From Lactuca virosa (Eukaryota; Streptophyta; Magnoliopsida; Asterales; Asteraceae): a stretch of 64,000 nucleotides of DNA. Within the stretch, counting starts at the first letter, position 1, and each line of letters starts with the position of its first letter. The translations under genes and the position numbers were made by a program. The stretch lies in contig CAKMRJ010005412.1 in the NCBI GenBank assembly GCA_928212115.1, positions 257,941,916-258,005,915 of the forward strand. The letters run 5' to 3'. Positions 24,114-36,164 of this stretch are shown one piece after another. A model generated the notes under the pieces. That model had not been told where the DNA came from. It saw only the letters and a program-made list of their open reading frames with translations, and searched no databases.

Positions 24114-24520
24114 TCTAATCCATGCTCTCGGATCAATGACAAATGACTATGTCCACTCCATACTCTCGGACTAGGGATAAATGAGTATGTCTAATCCATG
24201 CTCTCAGATTAATGACAAATAACTATGCCCTCTCCATACTCTCGGATTAAGGACGAATGACTATATCTAATCCATGCTCTCAGATCAATGACAAATGACT
24301 ATGCCCACTCCATACTCTCGGATTAGGGACAAATGACTATGTCTAATCCATGCTCTCGGATTAATGACAAATAACTATGCCCTCTCCATACTCTCGGGAC
24401 GAATGACTATATCTAATCCATGCTCTCGGATCAATAACAAATGACTATGCCCACTTCATACTCTCGGATTAGGGACAAATGACCATGTCTAAGTCATGCT
24501 CTTGGATTAATGACACATTT
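24114..24520. repeat. 76-bp tandem array built from 38-bp half-units
   Basis: TCTAATCCATGCTCTC recurs at 24114, 24190, 24266, 24342, 24412 and (as TCTAAGTCATG) 24488: spacing 76, 76, 76, 70, 76. Within each unit the second half repeats the first in altered form (CCATACTCTCGGATTAGGGACAAA versus CCATGCTCTCGGATTAATGACAAA), so the array is a higher-order repeat of dimers. The 70-bp unit lacks six bases around 24397. Confidence 0.9.
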
Positions 24521-25658
24521 TAAATTTCTACTATTCGTGTATATCGCACCCGTACTCATAAGGAGATACTACCCGATATTCATCTTAATTAATTTAGGTT
24601 TATTCTGTAAGTCCTAAATCATCATATATATTATCAGATATACTCTTAACACGTATTTCAGGTAATATCAAATATCTCACACATAAACGTATATTTAATA
24701 CTTTAATTAATACTTGTATTAAAATCATGTTCATGAAATGGACTATGCACTAACATATAAACTCCTTAATAGATACTTCATACATTAATTAATACCTATA
24801 CTAAAATCATATTCATGAAAGGGACTATGCACTCACATATAAACTCCTTAACAGGTACTTAATACATTAAATAATACTCATACTAAAATCATGTTCATAA
24901 AAAGGGACAATGTACTCACATGTTAAAGTGATGATTCGAAATTCGGTCAGCGCTTCGCTTCTAACAATTGTCTTTTCCTTTGACGAAACCTAGTAGCATT
25001 ATTATTAATTCTTAGTCTAATATTCATTGCGACTAATTATTAGTCTAGATTCATCATTAACTCAAAGTCTACTTTCATGATCTATCAAGTAAGGAACAAC
25101 CATGTAAGATCATATCAGAGGTAGGATCCATTTGGTATACGAAGTATACTATTTGGAAATCCCACTTTAAACACCTCACTAAATCACAGCCTAGACATCA
25201 TCCCCGTAAGTAGATCAATCAGTATAACGACTTGGAATCACTGATAAATCTTGTTTATTGGTTCATAATAACGATAATGAACTTAAACATAAGTTATAGT
25301 TAAAGTATTGTAAGCATAACTCACTTACAGGGGGTTTAGCGAGAAATCGGGCTCTGCGCGGGCAGAACTTCTGATCCGAAAGCTCTTCTTCTCGGGGCTT
25401 TTCGGCGCTCCGGGGCTCGCTACTAACGCCTAGGAAGTGCTAGAGAAAAGGTCTTAGGACCTTGGGGGGTTTGGGAGAGAATGGAGTTTAAAGGTGTGAA
25501 GAATGGAGTGATTTTCGGCTCTATTTAATGGATGTCCAGGGGCCTCTCACGTCATGAGACATGCCTCTCACGTCGTGAGTCTTGCGTAGGCACCACGGCT
25601 TCGCCTGGTGCTGACATGTGGCCCATGACGTAGGTAAAACAACCAATTTTAAGAAAAT

Positions 25659-26320
25659 CATAACTTTTGCATATGAGTTCCGTTTTTTACGTTCTTTATA
25701 TCCACACGTAGGTATTAACAAGATCTACAACTTTCCTTTTGACCCCATTGGCTAATTCTTGACCAATTTTAAATTTAATAGTCTGAGAAGATTACACTGT
25801 TAACGACCGTGTAAAATTTATAACTTCTACATACGGACTCCGTTTTCGACTGTCTTTTTATCGTTGAACTCCTATTAATGAGATCTTCAAGTCTCATTTA
25901 GACCATTTTGGTTAAAAATTGACCGATCTAAAATTCGATTTCTGAGATGTATACTGCTACGTTGAAACTTCGAAAAATCATAACTTCCTCTTATGAAGTC
26001 AGATTTTGACGTTCTCTGTATGCACGATCTCGGTTTAACGTCTACTATGACTTTTTTTTCATATTTATAAGGCTAAAAGTGTTTTGTAAAAAATTTAGTT
26101 TTTACGATACACAGATCCGTGTCGGTTTAATCGTGAAAATTCGACGGGTCATAACTTCTTCGTTATAAGTCGGATTTCAGCATTCTTTATATATACGGAA
26201 TCCTTGTGACATATACTACAACTTTGGTTAGGATTATTATTCTAAATAATCTTCTATCAAAAAGTCATTTTAAACGTTTATTATCTTTAAATTGACTAGC
26301 CCGAATTTGCAGGCGTTACA
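25659..26320. repeat. Four copies of a 160-bp module in LTR A
   Basis: The phrase CATAACTTC followed by a CCGTTTT or CAGATTTT block and TTCTTTATAT starts at 25659, 25819, 25979 and 26150 (spacing 160, 160, 171). Copies are strongly diverged but keep the same order of blocks, including TCTACAACTTTC about 65 bases after the start in the first copy. Confidence 0.8.
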
Positions 26321-26325
26321 ATTAT
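26321..26325. repeat. Target-site duplication, right copy (LTR A)
   Basis: ATTAT, identical to the flank at 21618-21622. Confidence 0.8.
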
Positions 26326-26900
26326 TTACATACTAAAGTTGGTAAACATATCAAAAATGCTTAACCAACATAAGGAACATCACAGTGGACTATTTTGGGA
26401 TCGACAATGGGTTGTTTAGGATAAATTTTACATATACATTCAACAATACACACATTTTTACATACATATTCAACAGTTTCACATATATACATAAAATTTT
26501 CATATACATTCAACGATACGTACACTGATTAACATATCCACATATATACAATACACATTCAGAAGTGAAAAAGAAAACTAACTTGTGCTCGCCGGAAAAA
26601 CGTAGTTGCAGTCAGTCTTGATGTGGTGTCCTTACCGAAGACAATTACCTTAAAATAGAAAATAAATTAACAATTAACAGATGAAATGTTGGTCAGAAAA
26701 GAAGAGAAAGAGAAACAGGAAGAGAAAACGAACGTGGCCGGGGATAACAGGTTGTAACCGGAGGTGACAGCCGGCAAGCGGAGGTGGCAGTCGGCAACGG
26801 AGGTGGCAGTCGGCGAGGGAGGTTAATCGACTGTGGTTCGACGATTTGAGTAGGAATGGAGAGTAGTGGCGTCGGTGGAAGCTGTGGTGATGTCGCAAAT
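26326..26900. other. Non-coding stretch between solo LTR and CACTA end
   Basis: Rich in ACATATACAT-like text (26420-26560) and a GGAGGTGGCAGTCGGCAA repeat (26757-26820) occurring about three times. The 74-codon minus frame at 26674-26898 is low-complexity and I do not call it a gene. Confidence 0.4.
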
Positions 26901-26959
26901 CGTTGTCGTAGAGAAAAATAGGAGAGTTTTAGCAGGATATACGTCGTCTAGGACGAGGA

Positions 26960-27416
26960 AGCTGAACAAAGGGGTAACCCTTTAGCGGCAACGCTAATAG
27001 TGGCGCCCTAGAGGGTATTAGCATCGACATGTTGGAGGGAATTGAACATGCCTTTTCTGGAGATTATTGACCGTTGGATCGTGTAAGAATTGTAGGGCCA
27101 AGATTTCGTTCAATGTGGGTCACACGGATCGACACCAATAGCGACGACATGTCACATGTCGCCACTAAAGGTGTCGTCGCTATTGCCTTCCACGGGAACA
27201 AACCCTATATGTTGGATCATGTTCCAAACCAAGGGCCAAGATTGAAAGTGGCGTATCTTCGACGGATCTCCGGTCCATACCCTTAGAGACAATACTATTA
27301 GCGACGACAATGACTTTTAGCGGCGGCACCAGGCGTGGCTTTCCTGGTGTCGTCGCTAAACGTCTAGTCATCGCTAAAAGTGGCGTCCCTAATACTCTGT
27401 TTTCTTGTAGTGTAGG
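26960..27416. mobile_element. One end of a CACTA (En/Spm) transposon
   Basis: The plus strand ends TTTTCTTGTAGTG at 27416, the reverse complement of CACTACAAGAAAA, the hallmark terminus of plant CACTA elements. Inside it lie subterminal repeats AGCGACGAC and GTCGTCGCT (about 27140, 27173, 27303, 27346) in both orientations, as expected near such ends. The opposite terminus was not found, so this is a fragment or a degenerate short derivative. Confidence 0.6.
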
Positions 27417-27429
27417 TATTGTGGTTTGG

Positions 27430-27772
27430 GTTAGGTCTTGTGTTGTGGACATCGTAAATTCTTCATATGATATCAGATTTTAACGATCTTTATATCCACG
27501 TGTTCGTTTTTTGAGTCTACTACAACTTTCGTTAAGATTACTCCTGTTAAAATGTAATATATTTTACTTCCGATTTTATAAAAAAAACATCCATACATGC
27601 ATTCATAAAAACGTACGGATATAAAGATCGTAAGTAAAAATATATTACTTTTTAACGGGAGTAATCTAAACAAATGTTGTAGCAAGCTAAAATACGAACG
27701 CATAGATATAAAGATCATTAAAATTGGAGATTGTATGAAGAAGTTATGACGTTCAGAACACATAACCTAAGC
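27430..27772. repeat. Foldback made of two inverted LTR-type modules
   Basis: The arms (about 27430-27575 and 27625-27772) are complementary over about 140 bases, for example GATCTTTATATCCACGTG against the reverse complement of CGCATAGATATAAAGATC, and AGATTACTCCTGTTAAAA against TTTTTAACGGGAGTAATCT. Each arm contains the same block order as the 160-bp module of LTR A. The frame at 27473-27763 is a shadow. Confidence 0.75.
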
Positions 27773-27921
27773 AACCAAGTAGGCGAGATCACGATGGACA
27801 TAAGCATCAAAAGCCCCCAAACACCTCATTAATGATTGTCGCACGTAAGAAGTCGTGAGAAAAACTTAAGAAATCATTCATAAGTATTGAATAAATATAA
27901 AAACAAAAATGACTTATATTG

Positions 27922-27923
<2 letters not shown>

Positions 27924-27972
<49 letters not shown>
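27924..27972. repeat. (TA)n microsatellite
   Basis: About 24 TA units, directly left of the foldback element at 27974. Confidence 0.9.
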
Positions 27973-27973
<1 letters not shown>

Positions 27974-27974
<1 letters not shown>

Positions 27975-28349
27975 ATATAGATCCGGTAAGAAATTTTTTT
28001 TGGTAGGAAGGTAAGAAGTTTGTTTTCTACATATTTTTTTGACGAACAAAATAAATGAATCACTAGATGATTCATTTGTAAGATGATTCACAAGAAAAAA
28101 TTCCCAAAAAAACATCTTTATGATTCATTTTTAAGTAAATTAAGAAAAAATTCACTTTTATGACAATTTTAGTGAATAACAACAAAATCATTGTATAAAT
28201 GAATCATCGAGATGTTTTTTTGAGAATTTTTTCTTGTGAATCATCTTACAAATAAATCATCTAATGATTCATTTTGTTTGTTCGCGAAAAAAATATGTAG
28301 AAAAAAAACTTCTTACCTTCCTACCAAAAATTTCCTTCTTATTTGATCT

Positions 28350-28350
<1 letters not shown>
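27974..28350. mobile_element. Foldback MITE, about 375 bp
   Basis: Inverted arms of about 140 bases: left TTTGGTAGGAAGGTAAGAAG (28002-28020 region) pairs with CTTCTTACCTTCCTACCAAA at 28308-28327, and the pairing continues inward through AGATGATTCA and ACAAGAAAAAATTC to about 28110 and 28230. It sits between two TA microsatellites, so its target duplication cannot be seen. No protein is encoded. Confidence 0.8.

Positions 28351-28352
<2 letters not shown>

Positions 28353-28437
<85 letters not shown>
28353..28437. repeat. Compound microsatellite (CT)n(TA)n(CA)n
   Basis: About 15 CT, 21 TA and 7 AC units in succession. Confidence 0.95.
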
Positions 28438-28441
28438 GTGA

Positions 28442-28612
28442 GAAATATATTACCATATTAAGTCATTTTTACCGGCTAACCTTGAGTAGCCGGCCATAAG
28501 GACTGAATGTGTAATTTAACAAGTTGAAGGGGGTAAATGTTGACGAAAAAAACTCAGTGACCAAATGTGTACAAATAAAAAAATATATTATCCTTTAAGT
28601 CATTATCACCGG
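28442..28612. mobile_element. Short MITE relic, AAGTCATTAT family
   Basis: ACCGGCTAACCTTGAGTAGCCGGCCATAAG in the centre and TTTAAGTCATTATC at the right end parallel the palindromic element at 40299-40551 (ACCGGTTACAACCGGTCATAAG; TTTAAGTCATTATC). The copy is degenerate. Confidence 0.55.
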
Positions 28613-29497
28613 GTTAATAATTATACTAATGATTAATATCCAATCCTTAATATTATTAAAAGAGAACCTTTAATTCACCAATGAAGCAATCAATGCCATT
28701 GATTGTGTTTTAATCTTATGTTTTCCACCATTAGATCAAATTGCTGACATCATCTTTCCCATATAGAATTCAAACACAATTACATTTAATTATAGAATCT
28801 TTATTAATTATAGAATCCTTAAATTCAACAATTATTTTATCAATTGAAGCATATCATTTTATTTATATACATGATATCAGTTTCTCTAATTAATATTGTT
28901 CCTAATTTAACTCCCCTATTTATAGTTTTTGGTTTCAAAATTCAAACTCTTTTTTTAAAAAAAAAACTCATTAAATAAGCATATCAATAATTCAGTTGTT
29001 AACCTATAAAATCTAATCTAATCCCATTAAATCAGCAAAATATTTGAGAATCAAAATTAAAGTTAATATTATTAATAAATTATCTCTCAATATATCTCAC
29101 ATAAAATGAATCAATTTGAGATAATGGTTTGAATTTTAAAAATCATTAAATAAGCAAGTCAATTAATTTGAAATTTTAAATTAATGTAATTGATATCTTA
29201 GGATCCTAATTTTTTAGAAGACAATCATTTGCTTATTCAAAAACACCCTATATATACGATACATTGAGTTATTATTCTTACGATTTTAGATTGAGTCCTA
29301 CGATTTACAATGTTCTTCTTCAGCGATCTTCTTCTCAAATTCCTTTTTTCCAGGTTATTTCTTTACTCTGTTCTCCTTATTCTTCTCTAATTTCTTGCAT
29401 TGACTCTGTTCTTATTACCTGTTATTACTATGTTCTTGTTGATAGGTCATGAAAAAAATTAGTCAAATCTACTTTAAGCATATTAGTTTCATTCATT

Positions 29498-30689
29498 TTG
29501 TCACAGAAACCAAATTATATCCTTTATATCGATTTTTTAAATGTGTTGACATATGTTTGTCAAGATAAAACCATAAAAGTCGTTTTAAGGCATGATGACA
29601 AAATTGGTGGAACGGACCAAAAGCAAGATAAAGAAGTTTTTTATTGTTACACTTCAACTTGCATTAACAAAGACATATTTGTTGTTCCAAGGTTTTCAAT
29701 AACTCTTTTCTACATATTATTATAATCTTCGGTTAAATTTTCTAATTTTATATTATTGAATTTGTTTATATCAGTGGTTTTAGTTTCAAAATCACCATTA
29801 GAGTACAAGACTTTACCGATATGGTGTCACTTATGTTATTTGATCGTGACGCAAAAAACTTCTGGAAAAAAGCACACAAGACTTGCTTCAAAAGCTTAAT
29901 GAGGTTATCGATATTAACTTCATTTACATAAAACTAATTTTTACTTTTTGTCTATCTAATTTTATAACCGTTCATTTTTTTAGGAGGATAATATGAAGAT
30001 TTATCCATCTCCTTTGAATTTACTTTTGGATAAAAAGTTGGCGTTCAAAATTCAAATTTCACATTATAATTTGAAAAATAAAGTTGATGGTTATGCAATC
30101 TCAAACTTCAATGTTGATAATACAATCATTGTTGAATTGGAATTTTTTTTTTTAATATCGAACATGTAACATTCTTTTACGAAAAATACTACAGACACCA
30201 CACTTATGTAATTTTGTTTTTATATTTCAGTTGAGCAACTAACATATTTCTATGTACTACAAATATATGTGCCGGAATCCGATTCTTTTAACGTTTTATC
30301 GGCAGAATTCGGATTTCAAGACATATTAAATTTAAAGGTTTTAAATATAATATAACTAAATCTAATATTTTAGATAGTTTAAAATATTATTAACTTTTAG
30401 ATTGACATATGAATTTATTTTCTATATTTAGGATGTTGTTTCGTTTACTGGTGATAACATCACACCCGCTTCAAATATTGATAAAAGTACTACAGCAAGT
30501 CCACTAACTAAGTGGACATCCTTTAAAAAAGTGTCTAGACATGAGGAATTAAAACATAACCTGAAAGATGTTTACGATGTTGATAATCTGACAACAATGT
30601 CCTCAACCAAATCATCATCAACATCAATGACAGATCGTACTTCTGCAGAAGGCAAGCAAAAACTGTTAATTCCAAAAAAAGAAAAATAA
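29498..30689 (+). pseudogene. Replication protein A 70 kDa-like C-terminal domain, Helitron-borne
   Basis: Exon pieces bounded by plausible GT-AG sites encode parts of the RPA large-subunit C-terminal OB fold: EVFYCYTSTC (29498-29691), then FKITIRVQDFTDMVSLMLFDRDA (29775-29903), then PSPLNLLLDKKLAFKIQISHYNLKNK (29984-30140), and a serine/threonine-rich tail ending GKQKLLIPKKEK with a stop at 30687-30689 (last exon from 30432). RPA binds single-stranded DNA, and such genes are known passengers of plant Helitrons. The second and third exons only agree if one base is lost in or near the A-run at 29866-29872, so this copy looks frameshifted. The first half of a full protein is absent. Confidence 0.7.
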
Positions 30690-31360
30690 TATATGATTTT
30701 CATGATTTTTGATTACTCATATAGGGTTGTAATAAAATAAAATTTTGATAAATTGAAAAAATTGTTCAGCGAAACCTTAAAATTTTGAAATTTGTTGGAA
30801 ATTTCATTATATGTCAAGTTAGGCTTCTTTTTGTGTTGTCATGTTTGTTGATTTGGCTATGCAAGGTTCATTTGAAGTTCAATTTCTCTACACGAATGTT
30901 AATGTTCACATCCAAATGGAAACAATCACATTTGATAAAACATTCTAAATGATTTTTCACTTACATTAATAAAAATTGTTACTTTAAGTGGTGCGTTCTC
31001 ATGGATACCACACCGGTTGTCACTATGGAGACCTTCTAGCTATCTATAGAAGAATTCTAATGGCTTTATGAAGAATTTTTCTGCGTTTTAAATGAAGGAT
31101 CACTTTGTCAACATTCGTTCTTTATAGTTCTTTCTCTTGTTTTCGATATAGATACATGTCACAACAATAAGGCAGAAAGAGGTGTTAGTGACCATTAAAG
31201 ATGAAAATGTAATATATAATTTAAGAATATTATATAAAGTATAATTTGTAGATTTGTGATATTTGTTTCTATGAAACATATGTTTGATTGCTAGGTTACA
31301 TATCAGGGTTTTTTTTTTTTTTTTTTTTTTTAAATTTGATTTTGACAAGTTTAATCTAAA
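30690..31360. other. Helitron interior, non-coding
   Basis: No gene. A run of more than 20 T (about 31311-31331) lies just left of the inner Helitron. Confidence 0.5.
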
Positions 31361-34300
31361 CTAGTAAGGTTGCCCATGCTTCGCATGGGTCAGAAGGGTT
31401 ATTGTTAGAGATGCAAAATATTATAAGCTTCACAATCATTTTCATGAAACTTATTCAGCTTTATAAACTATTTTTTGACTATTTTTTGACGACAAAAGTA
31501 CATTGCTATCTCACAAATGTAGCATAAACTATGTCTATTTGTTGATGCATCCCATTATACCAAATTGCCCCTACAATAAAACAATACAATGTCGTAATAG
31601 AAAGTAATGAAAGTAGGGTGACATAGAACACATTGCATTAATGTAATTTTAGAGCCAATATATATGTGTGTAACCTGTACTGATGCATGATTTCCCTTCG
31701 ATTGTATGCTTCCATGGTTGTTCGTTTCGACAAACTCATAATAGTTAAGACCAACTGCTAACCCAAGAAGAAACAATACATTTAAACCATTTAACCAATT
31801 CTATGAATATGAAATTATTTAATGATAAGTGGATTCATTCCATATATGATCATCAACTCTTTCAAGTTTAAAAAACATTTTCCTAATTATACCATTGTAT
31901 TTTTAACTTTATACTTGGAGATTGATGGTAGAAATAACAGCTTACTTCCAGTTACATGTTCATTATAACAACTTACTTTCACGTCATTTCTTATCATGGC
32001 ATTGTACAAAAAAAAGTACCCAATTAGAACATTATACTCTCATTTCTTTCTTATAAAGAGACTGTTAGTCAATGAATATACCTAATTATAGTAGTGAATA
32101 CCAAGAGACTGTTCTTATTAGGAAATTATAATTTGCAAAATCTATTAATCATAGCATAATCGGACAGCTCATGACCAATCTCTATTGGATGAAAAATATA
32201 TTCAGACTTTATTATGAAAATTAAGAATAAGAAACCTCTAACTTATATCATCGGCAGTAAGAAGAGAAAAAGATGGGTAAGATTTAATGATTGAGAGCGG
32301 ATGAGCATATTACTTTACCTAGATATGGAGAGATGTAAGAAGTTAAAATGCAAAATTAACAGCACGTGAGAAACCTGCATAAAAAATGCAGGATCATGTG
32401 TTACACATAACAGTTAACCACAAATGCACACAGCTAAAATTAATAAAACTGAAATAAATTGATTAAACATAAAGTAATAAAACAAATCAAGTCTTTATTA
32501 CGGAAACATGGAGTAATGCTTAACAAAAAAATGAAATATGCGACAAACACCAAACCATACAACTATTTTTTGAACTATGACCATTATGACCAATATGCCC
32601 CTGCACTGTTAAACAAAGATATGAGTTTGAGCCGAAGATGATTATAAACAAAAACTAACTTACCCTTCATACAGAAACAACTAACAGACACATACACAGA
32701 CAATTTGACATTTTTTGTAAGAAAGTAACCGAAAAAGCAGGAGTTAATTGGCAGGAACCATTTATGATAGAATTATTAATTTGAAGGGTGACTGAAACTT
32801 TTGGACCAAAGATGTGTCGTAGTGATGTATTGGACTAAATGTTGTTTATAATAGAATTATTAATTTGAAAGAATGATCAAATGAATATGACAATGAACAG
32901 TCATTTGTCAGAAAGAAAAAAGGGCATAACATATGATAAGTAACACACTAAGACAACTTACTTCTTATTGTTATTACTTCTTAGAAGAAATTATTAAAAA
33001 TGTAGTTTTCAAGTGTAAGAATTTACATTTTTCTAGCAAATGTTGCTTCAATCATCAAACATTTTACCATTGCAGAATCACCTTCTACGTCTGAAAATGC
33101 ATCCAATGTATTGATCCCTATCTTGAAGAATGTCACCTATTCAACAACTGAAATTGATAAGCAAAATCTCTACATTTTGTCTATTAACAATTCCAACAAA
33201 ACAAACCTAAACTTAGAATATAGACGACCAGTCTGAAAGAAAAAAGAAAACATGAAATGAACAACTTATTAGAACCACTAAACTTGAATCACTACAAAAT
33301 TGCAGAATAATATTTTCACAAAAATAAATGCAATAAAAACCATGACCACCAAAGAAAAAAAAACAAAAATAAAGGAGTATTTGCAAATTTACCTTTCCAA
33401 GTTTGTGAAGAATTTTTTTGGATATCAGAATGATGGTTGTACAAACCCCAACAACAGCCCATGTCAGGGGGTGAAAGCTAGAAAGAATATCTTCCTTCAA
33501 GATCTTAAATCCAATTTAACTGTTGAGATTTGTTCCTATATGTGCATAAAAAAAGTACGGAGTCGACAAATCAGTTGCTTATAAAAATTGAGGATAAGAG
33601 TATAAGACGTTAACGAATCAATGACCTATCAAGAAAATCACAAATTACAACTAATGGCGGGTGTCTACCTGAGACTTTATAATATGATCGACTCAATCAA
33701 CTCCATTTTCTGAATGGTGTTTGCTTCAAATACAAATTTTCATCCACCAACCTGCAAATTTAATCAGAAATCGAATTATATGGTCAAAATTACTGTACAG
33801 TCTACACCACAAAGAAAGTCAATGACTTCAGTCAAAATATGAGGGCCAAAACTAAATTGAACATGAACCTGCTCAAAATAAATTAACGAATGTTAAGCAA
33901 TATATGATTTTCTTTTCTTTTTTTACTTTCATGCAACTATAGATTAATCCCAGATAATAAAAATGGAAAGGAAAACTGTTTGGTGAGTTGCAAATATATG
34001 GATTACATTTGGATAGTCCAAAGTATGATTATAATTAATATATACATGTTGATATTTTTTGTGGCTAAACTGATAACAGTTAATTCACAGCATAATATAA
34101 TTAATTGGCCAAATTAATAAAACGGTAATGTATAAATGTTTTGAAATCTGAAAAAAAAGCATAAACATTATCCAGTAATCTTTCTACATTTTTGTTGATA
34201 TATTTCCTTAAGAACCAACAAAAAAGTTATTAAACAAACTTATAGTTATATCGAGGCGGTTAATGGTTAAAAAATCTAAGAACCAAAAGTGATTTTGTTT

Positions 34301-36164
34301 GGCTCCTAATTGTCGGTTCCAGTTCCAGAATTGCAGGTTGCAAACATTGGTATCCAGGTTTCATGTTGACCTTGTTTTCTCTGTTTTAGAGACGGATTTG
34401 CTGAGCTTTTATTGTTCCTCCGTAACCAAAAGGTAGCAGGAGCTGCAAAAAATCATCACATAAAAAGAAATTATGAGAATAGAGCTAAGCAAACACTAAA
34501 TAAGTAACTAATTTATTTAATTAACAAAACTCCTTTGGTAATAAGAAAAGGGAAGGAACTTGCACAACATCAACAATGGTAAGATATGAAGAAAATGTGA
34601 TGATAGAAACAAAAAATTGGACATAAAACCAAAGTGTAGGGCTACAATGGACATGCAAACCAATGGTGAAAGATAATCACATTACCACATCACAATACCA
34701 CATCCCTGAGTTAGTGTTTTTATATCTGAAAAATTAAAACTGAGGACATGTGTAATAATTCTGCCTCTTTAGCAACAGGTGAGTCATTATGTAAGCAAAA
34801 GGATGAAAATTAAAATAAACCCCAAAAAATACTTCTAAATATACAAATCAAACATTTTTCTAAATTAACCAATAAATCATTAACATCATAACTGGTTACC
34901 AAAAGGCACCTGATCTGTATTAGATGAACAGAACATTACCTGAATCAACAAACATGAAATTTTGGGTTGAGAGACATAGCTGGGGGCAAACCACACAACA
35001 AATCCTTGTCGCATAAACCAGAAGAAAAAAAAAGTAAGATGTTCCATCAATAAGCATATAACCCTAAATGAACTGCTAAATACTAAAGCTTAATACAATA
35101 AACATCCAGGCATAAGAAATTAGCACAATAGTAAATTGTAAAAAGACGAAAAGTCGATAGAAATGGTAGAGGATTTACTGTTGGCCTTAGATAGGGTTTC
35201 GTTTTGTAATTGGTACCCATAGAAGAAAATATAGTGAAAATTTTGGGTAAAGAAAATCTGCAATCATAGTTGGCCAATTTCCAAATCAACGGAATAGGTG
35301 GAGCTGGGGTGGGGGAAGTGGTGGTGGATGTTCGGATTTGACAGATAATTGCTCGACGGACCTGTAATATCAGAAAAGGGAGATAATAAATTTCAAGGGA
35401 AAATCATCTAAGTGGATTTTACCTGAGTCAAGCCGAATCAAGGACCGATATAAAGAAAATCATCTAAGTGGATTTTACCTGAGTCAATGGTTCGTCCCCT
35501 TTTTCTCATAGAAAACCATAACACATAAGGAAAGGAGAGGTGTGTGTCTTCGTGAATAGGCTTCATTGAAGACAGTGGGAAAAAAGGGAAGGGAGGCGGT
35601 GATCATGCAATGATCGGTAGAGATCGGCTCCCCCACTTGCAAAACCGTGTCCGATATCAATTGAAGAAGAAATTTCCTAACAGCAAAGCATCAGAAGCGG
35701 GCCGATAAAACATACTTGCAAAAACCGTCTTATAATTGTCTGCGATGGTCTGCACCACCGCCATCGAGGACTTTGCTTCTCCTAAAGCCCTAAACCGAAA
35801 GGAAAATAGAAGATACAGAAGAAAGACGGACATCCGTATGGAGAAAAATTATCACCCAATCCACCCTTTCGAAACTGATCGGCAAAGAAGCTAATTATCG
35901 AGACCTAATCCCCAAATCTGGAACGAAGATGGGTGATTCTGGAACGAAGATGGGTGATGGAGGCCACTTATATAGAAGAATGTAAATATTTTCATAAAAT
36001 GCCCCAGATACAAAAACAAAACGGAAACAAAAACATCCATGAGCCAAAAACCACACCACTTCATTATAGGACCGGAAATGTAATTCAAGGACCAAAGCTG
36101 GACAAAATGTGTCAAGTTAACTATTTGTTTTCTCCACGACTTTAATATATATATAATAATTTGA
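31361..36164 (-). mobile_element. Inner Helitron, minus strand, 4.8 kb
   Basis: Read on the minus strand the 5' end is TCAAATTATTATATATATATT (from 36164, preceded by A) and continues with AGTCGTGGAGAAAAC; the 3' end has a strong hairpin CCCATGCGAAGCATGGG (31371-31387) about ten bases before CTAG (31361-31364), followed by T. It therefore sits in an A|T site of the outer Helitron. The interior shows only short frames (for example minus 31555-31776 and 33213-33500), which I do not recognise; they may be captured gene pieces or noise. No replicase is present. Confidence 0.65.
35400..35489. repeat. Short direct duplication in the inner Helitron
   Basis: AAAATCATCTAAGTGGATTT recurs at 35400 and 35457, each continuing TACCTGAGTCAA. 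A 21-bp duplication (TCTGGAACGAAGATGGGTGAT) occurs nearby at about 35917-35959. Confidence 0.75.

Larger units (their letters stand above)
21623..26320 (-). mobile_element. Solo LTR (LTR A), interrupted by another LTR
   Basis: On the minus strand it begins TGTAACGCCTGCAAATTCGG (right end 26320) and ends at TG/CA border 21623. The 5-base flanks are identical: ATTAT at 21618-21622 and at 26321-26325, which is strong evidence for both borders. Removing the plus-strand LTR at 22029-23936 leaves about 2.8 kb. It is related to the solo LTR at 47410-49859: both share the ATAATGTTAT..CATATATAT junction, the GGGCTCTGCG phrase (about 25348 and 48522) and four copies of a 160-bp module. No internal coding region remains, so it formed by LTR-LTR recombination. 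Confidence 0.85.

Noticed and set aside
24114..24520. CRISPR-like regular spacing
   Set aside because: Units are contiguous 76-bp tandem repeats without unique spacers, in a plant LTR.
27807..28115. 102-codon minus frame containing an Ile-Tyr repeat
   Set aside because: The repeat is a translated TA microsatellite and the rest is the arm of a foldback element.
33213..33584. Overlapping 94-95 codon frames on both strands in the inner Helitron
   Set aside because: Hydrophobic, low-complexity translations without recognisable similarity; captured gene pieces cannot be excluded but are not supported.
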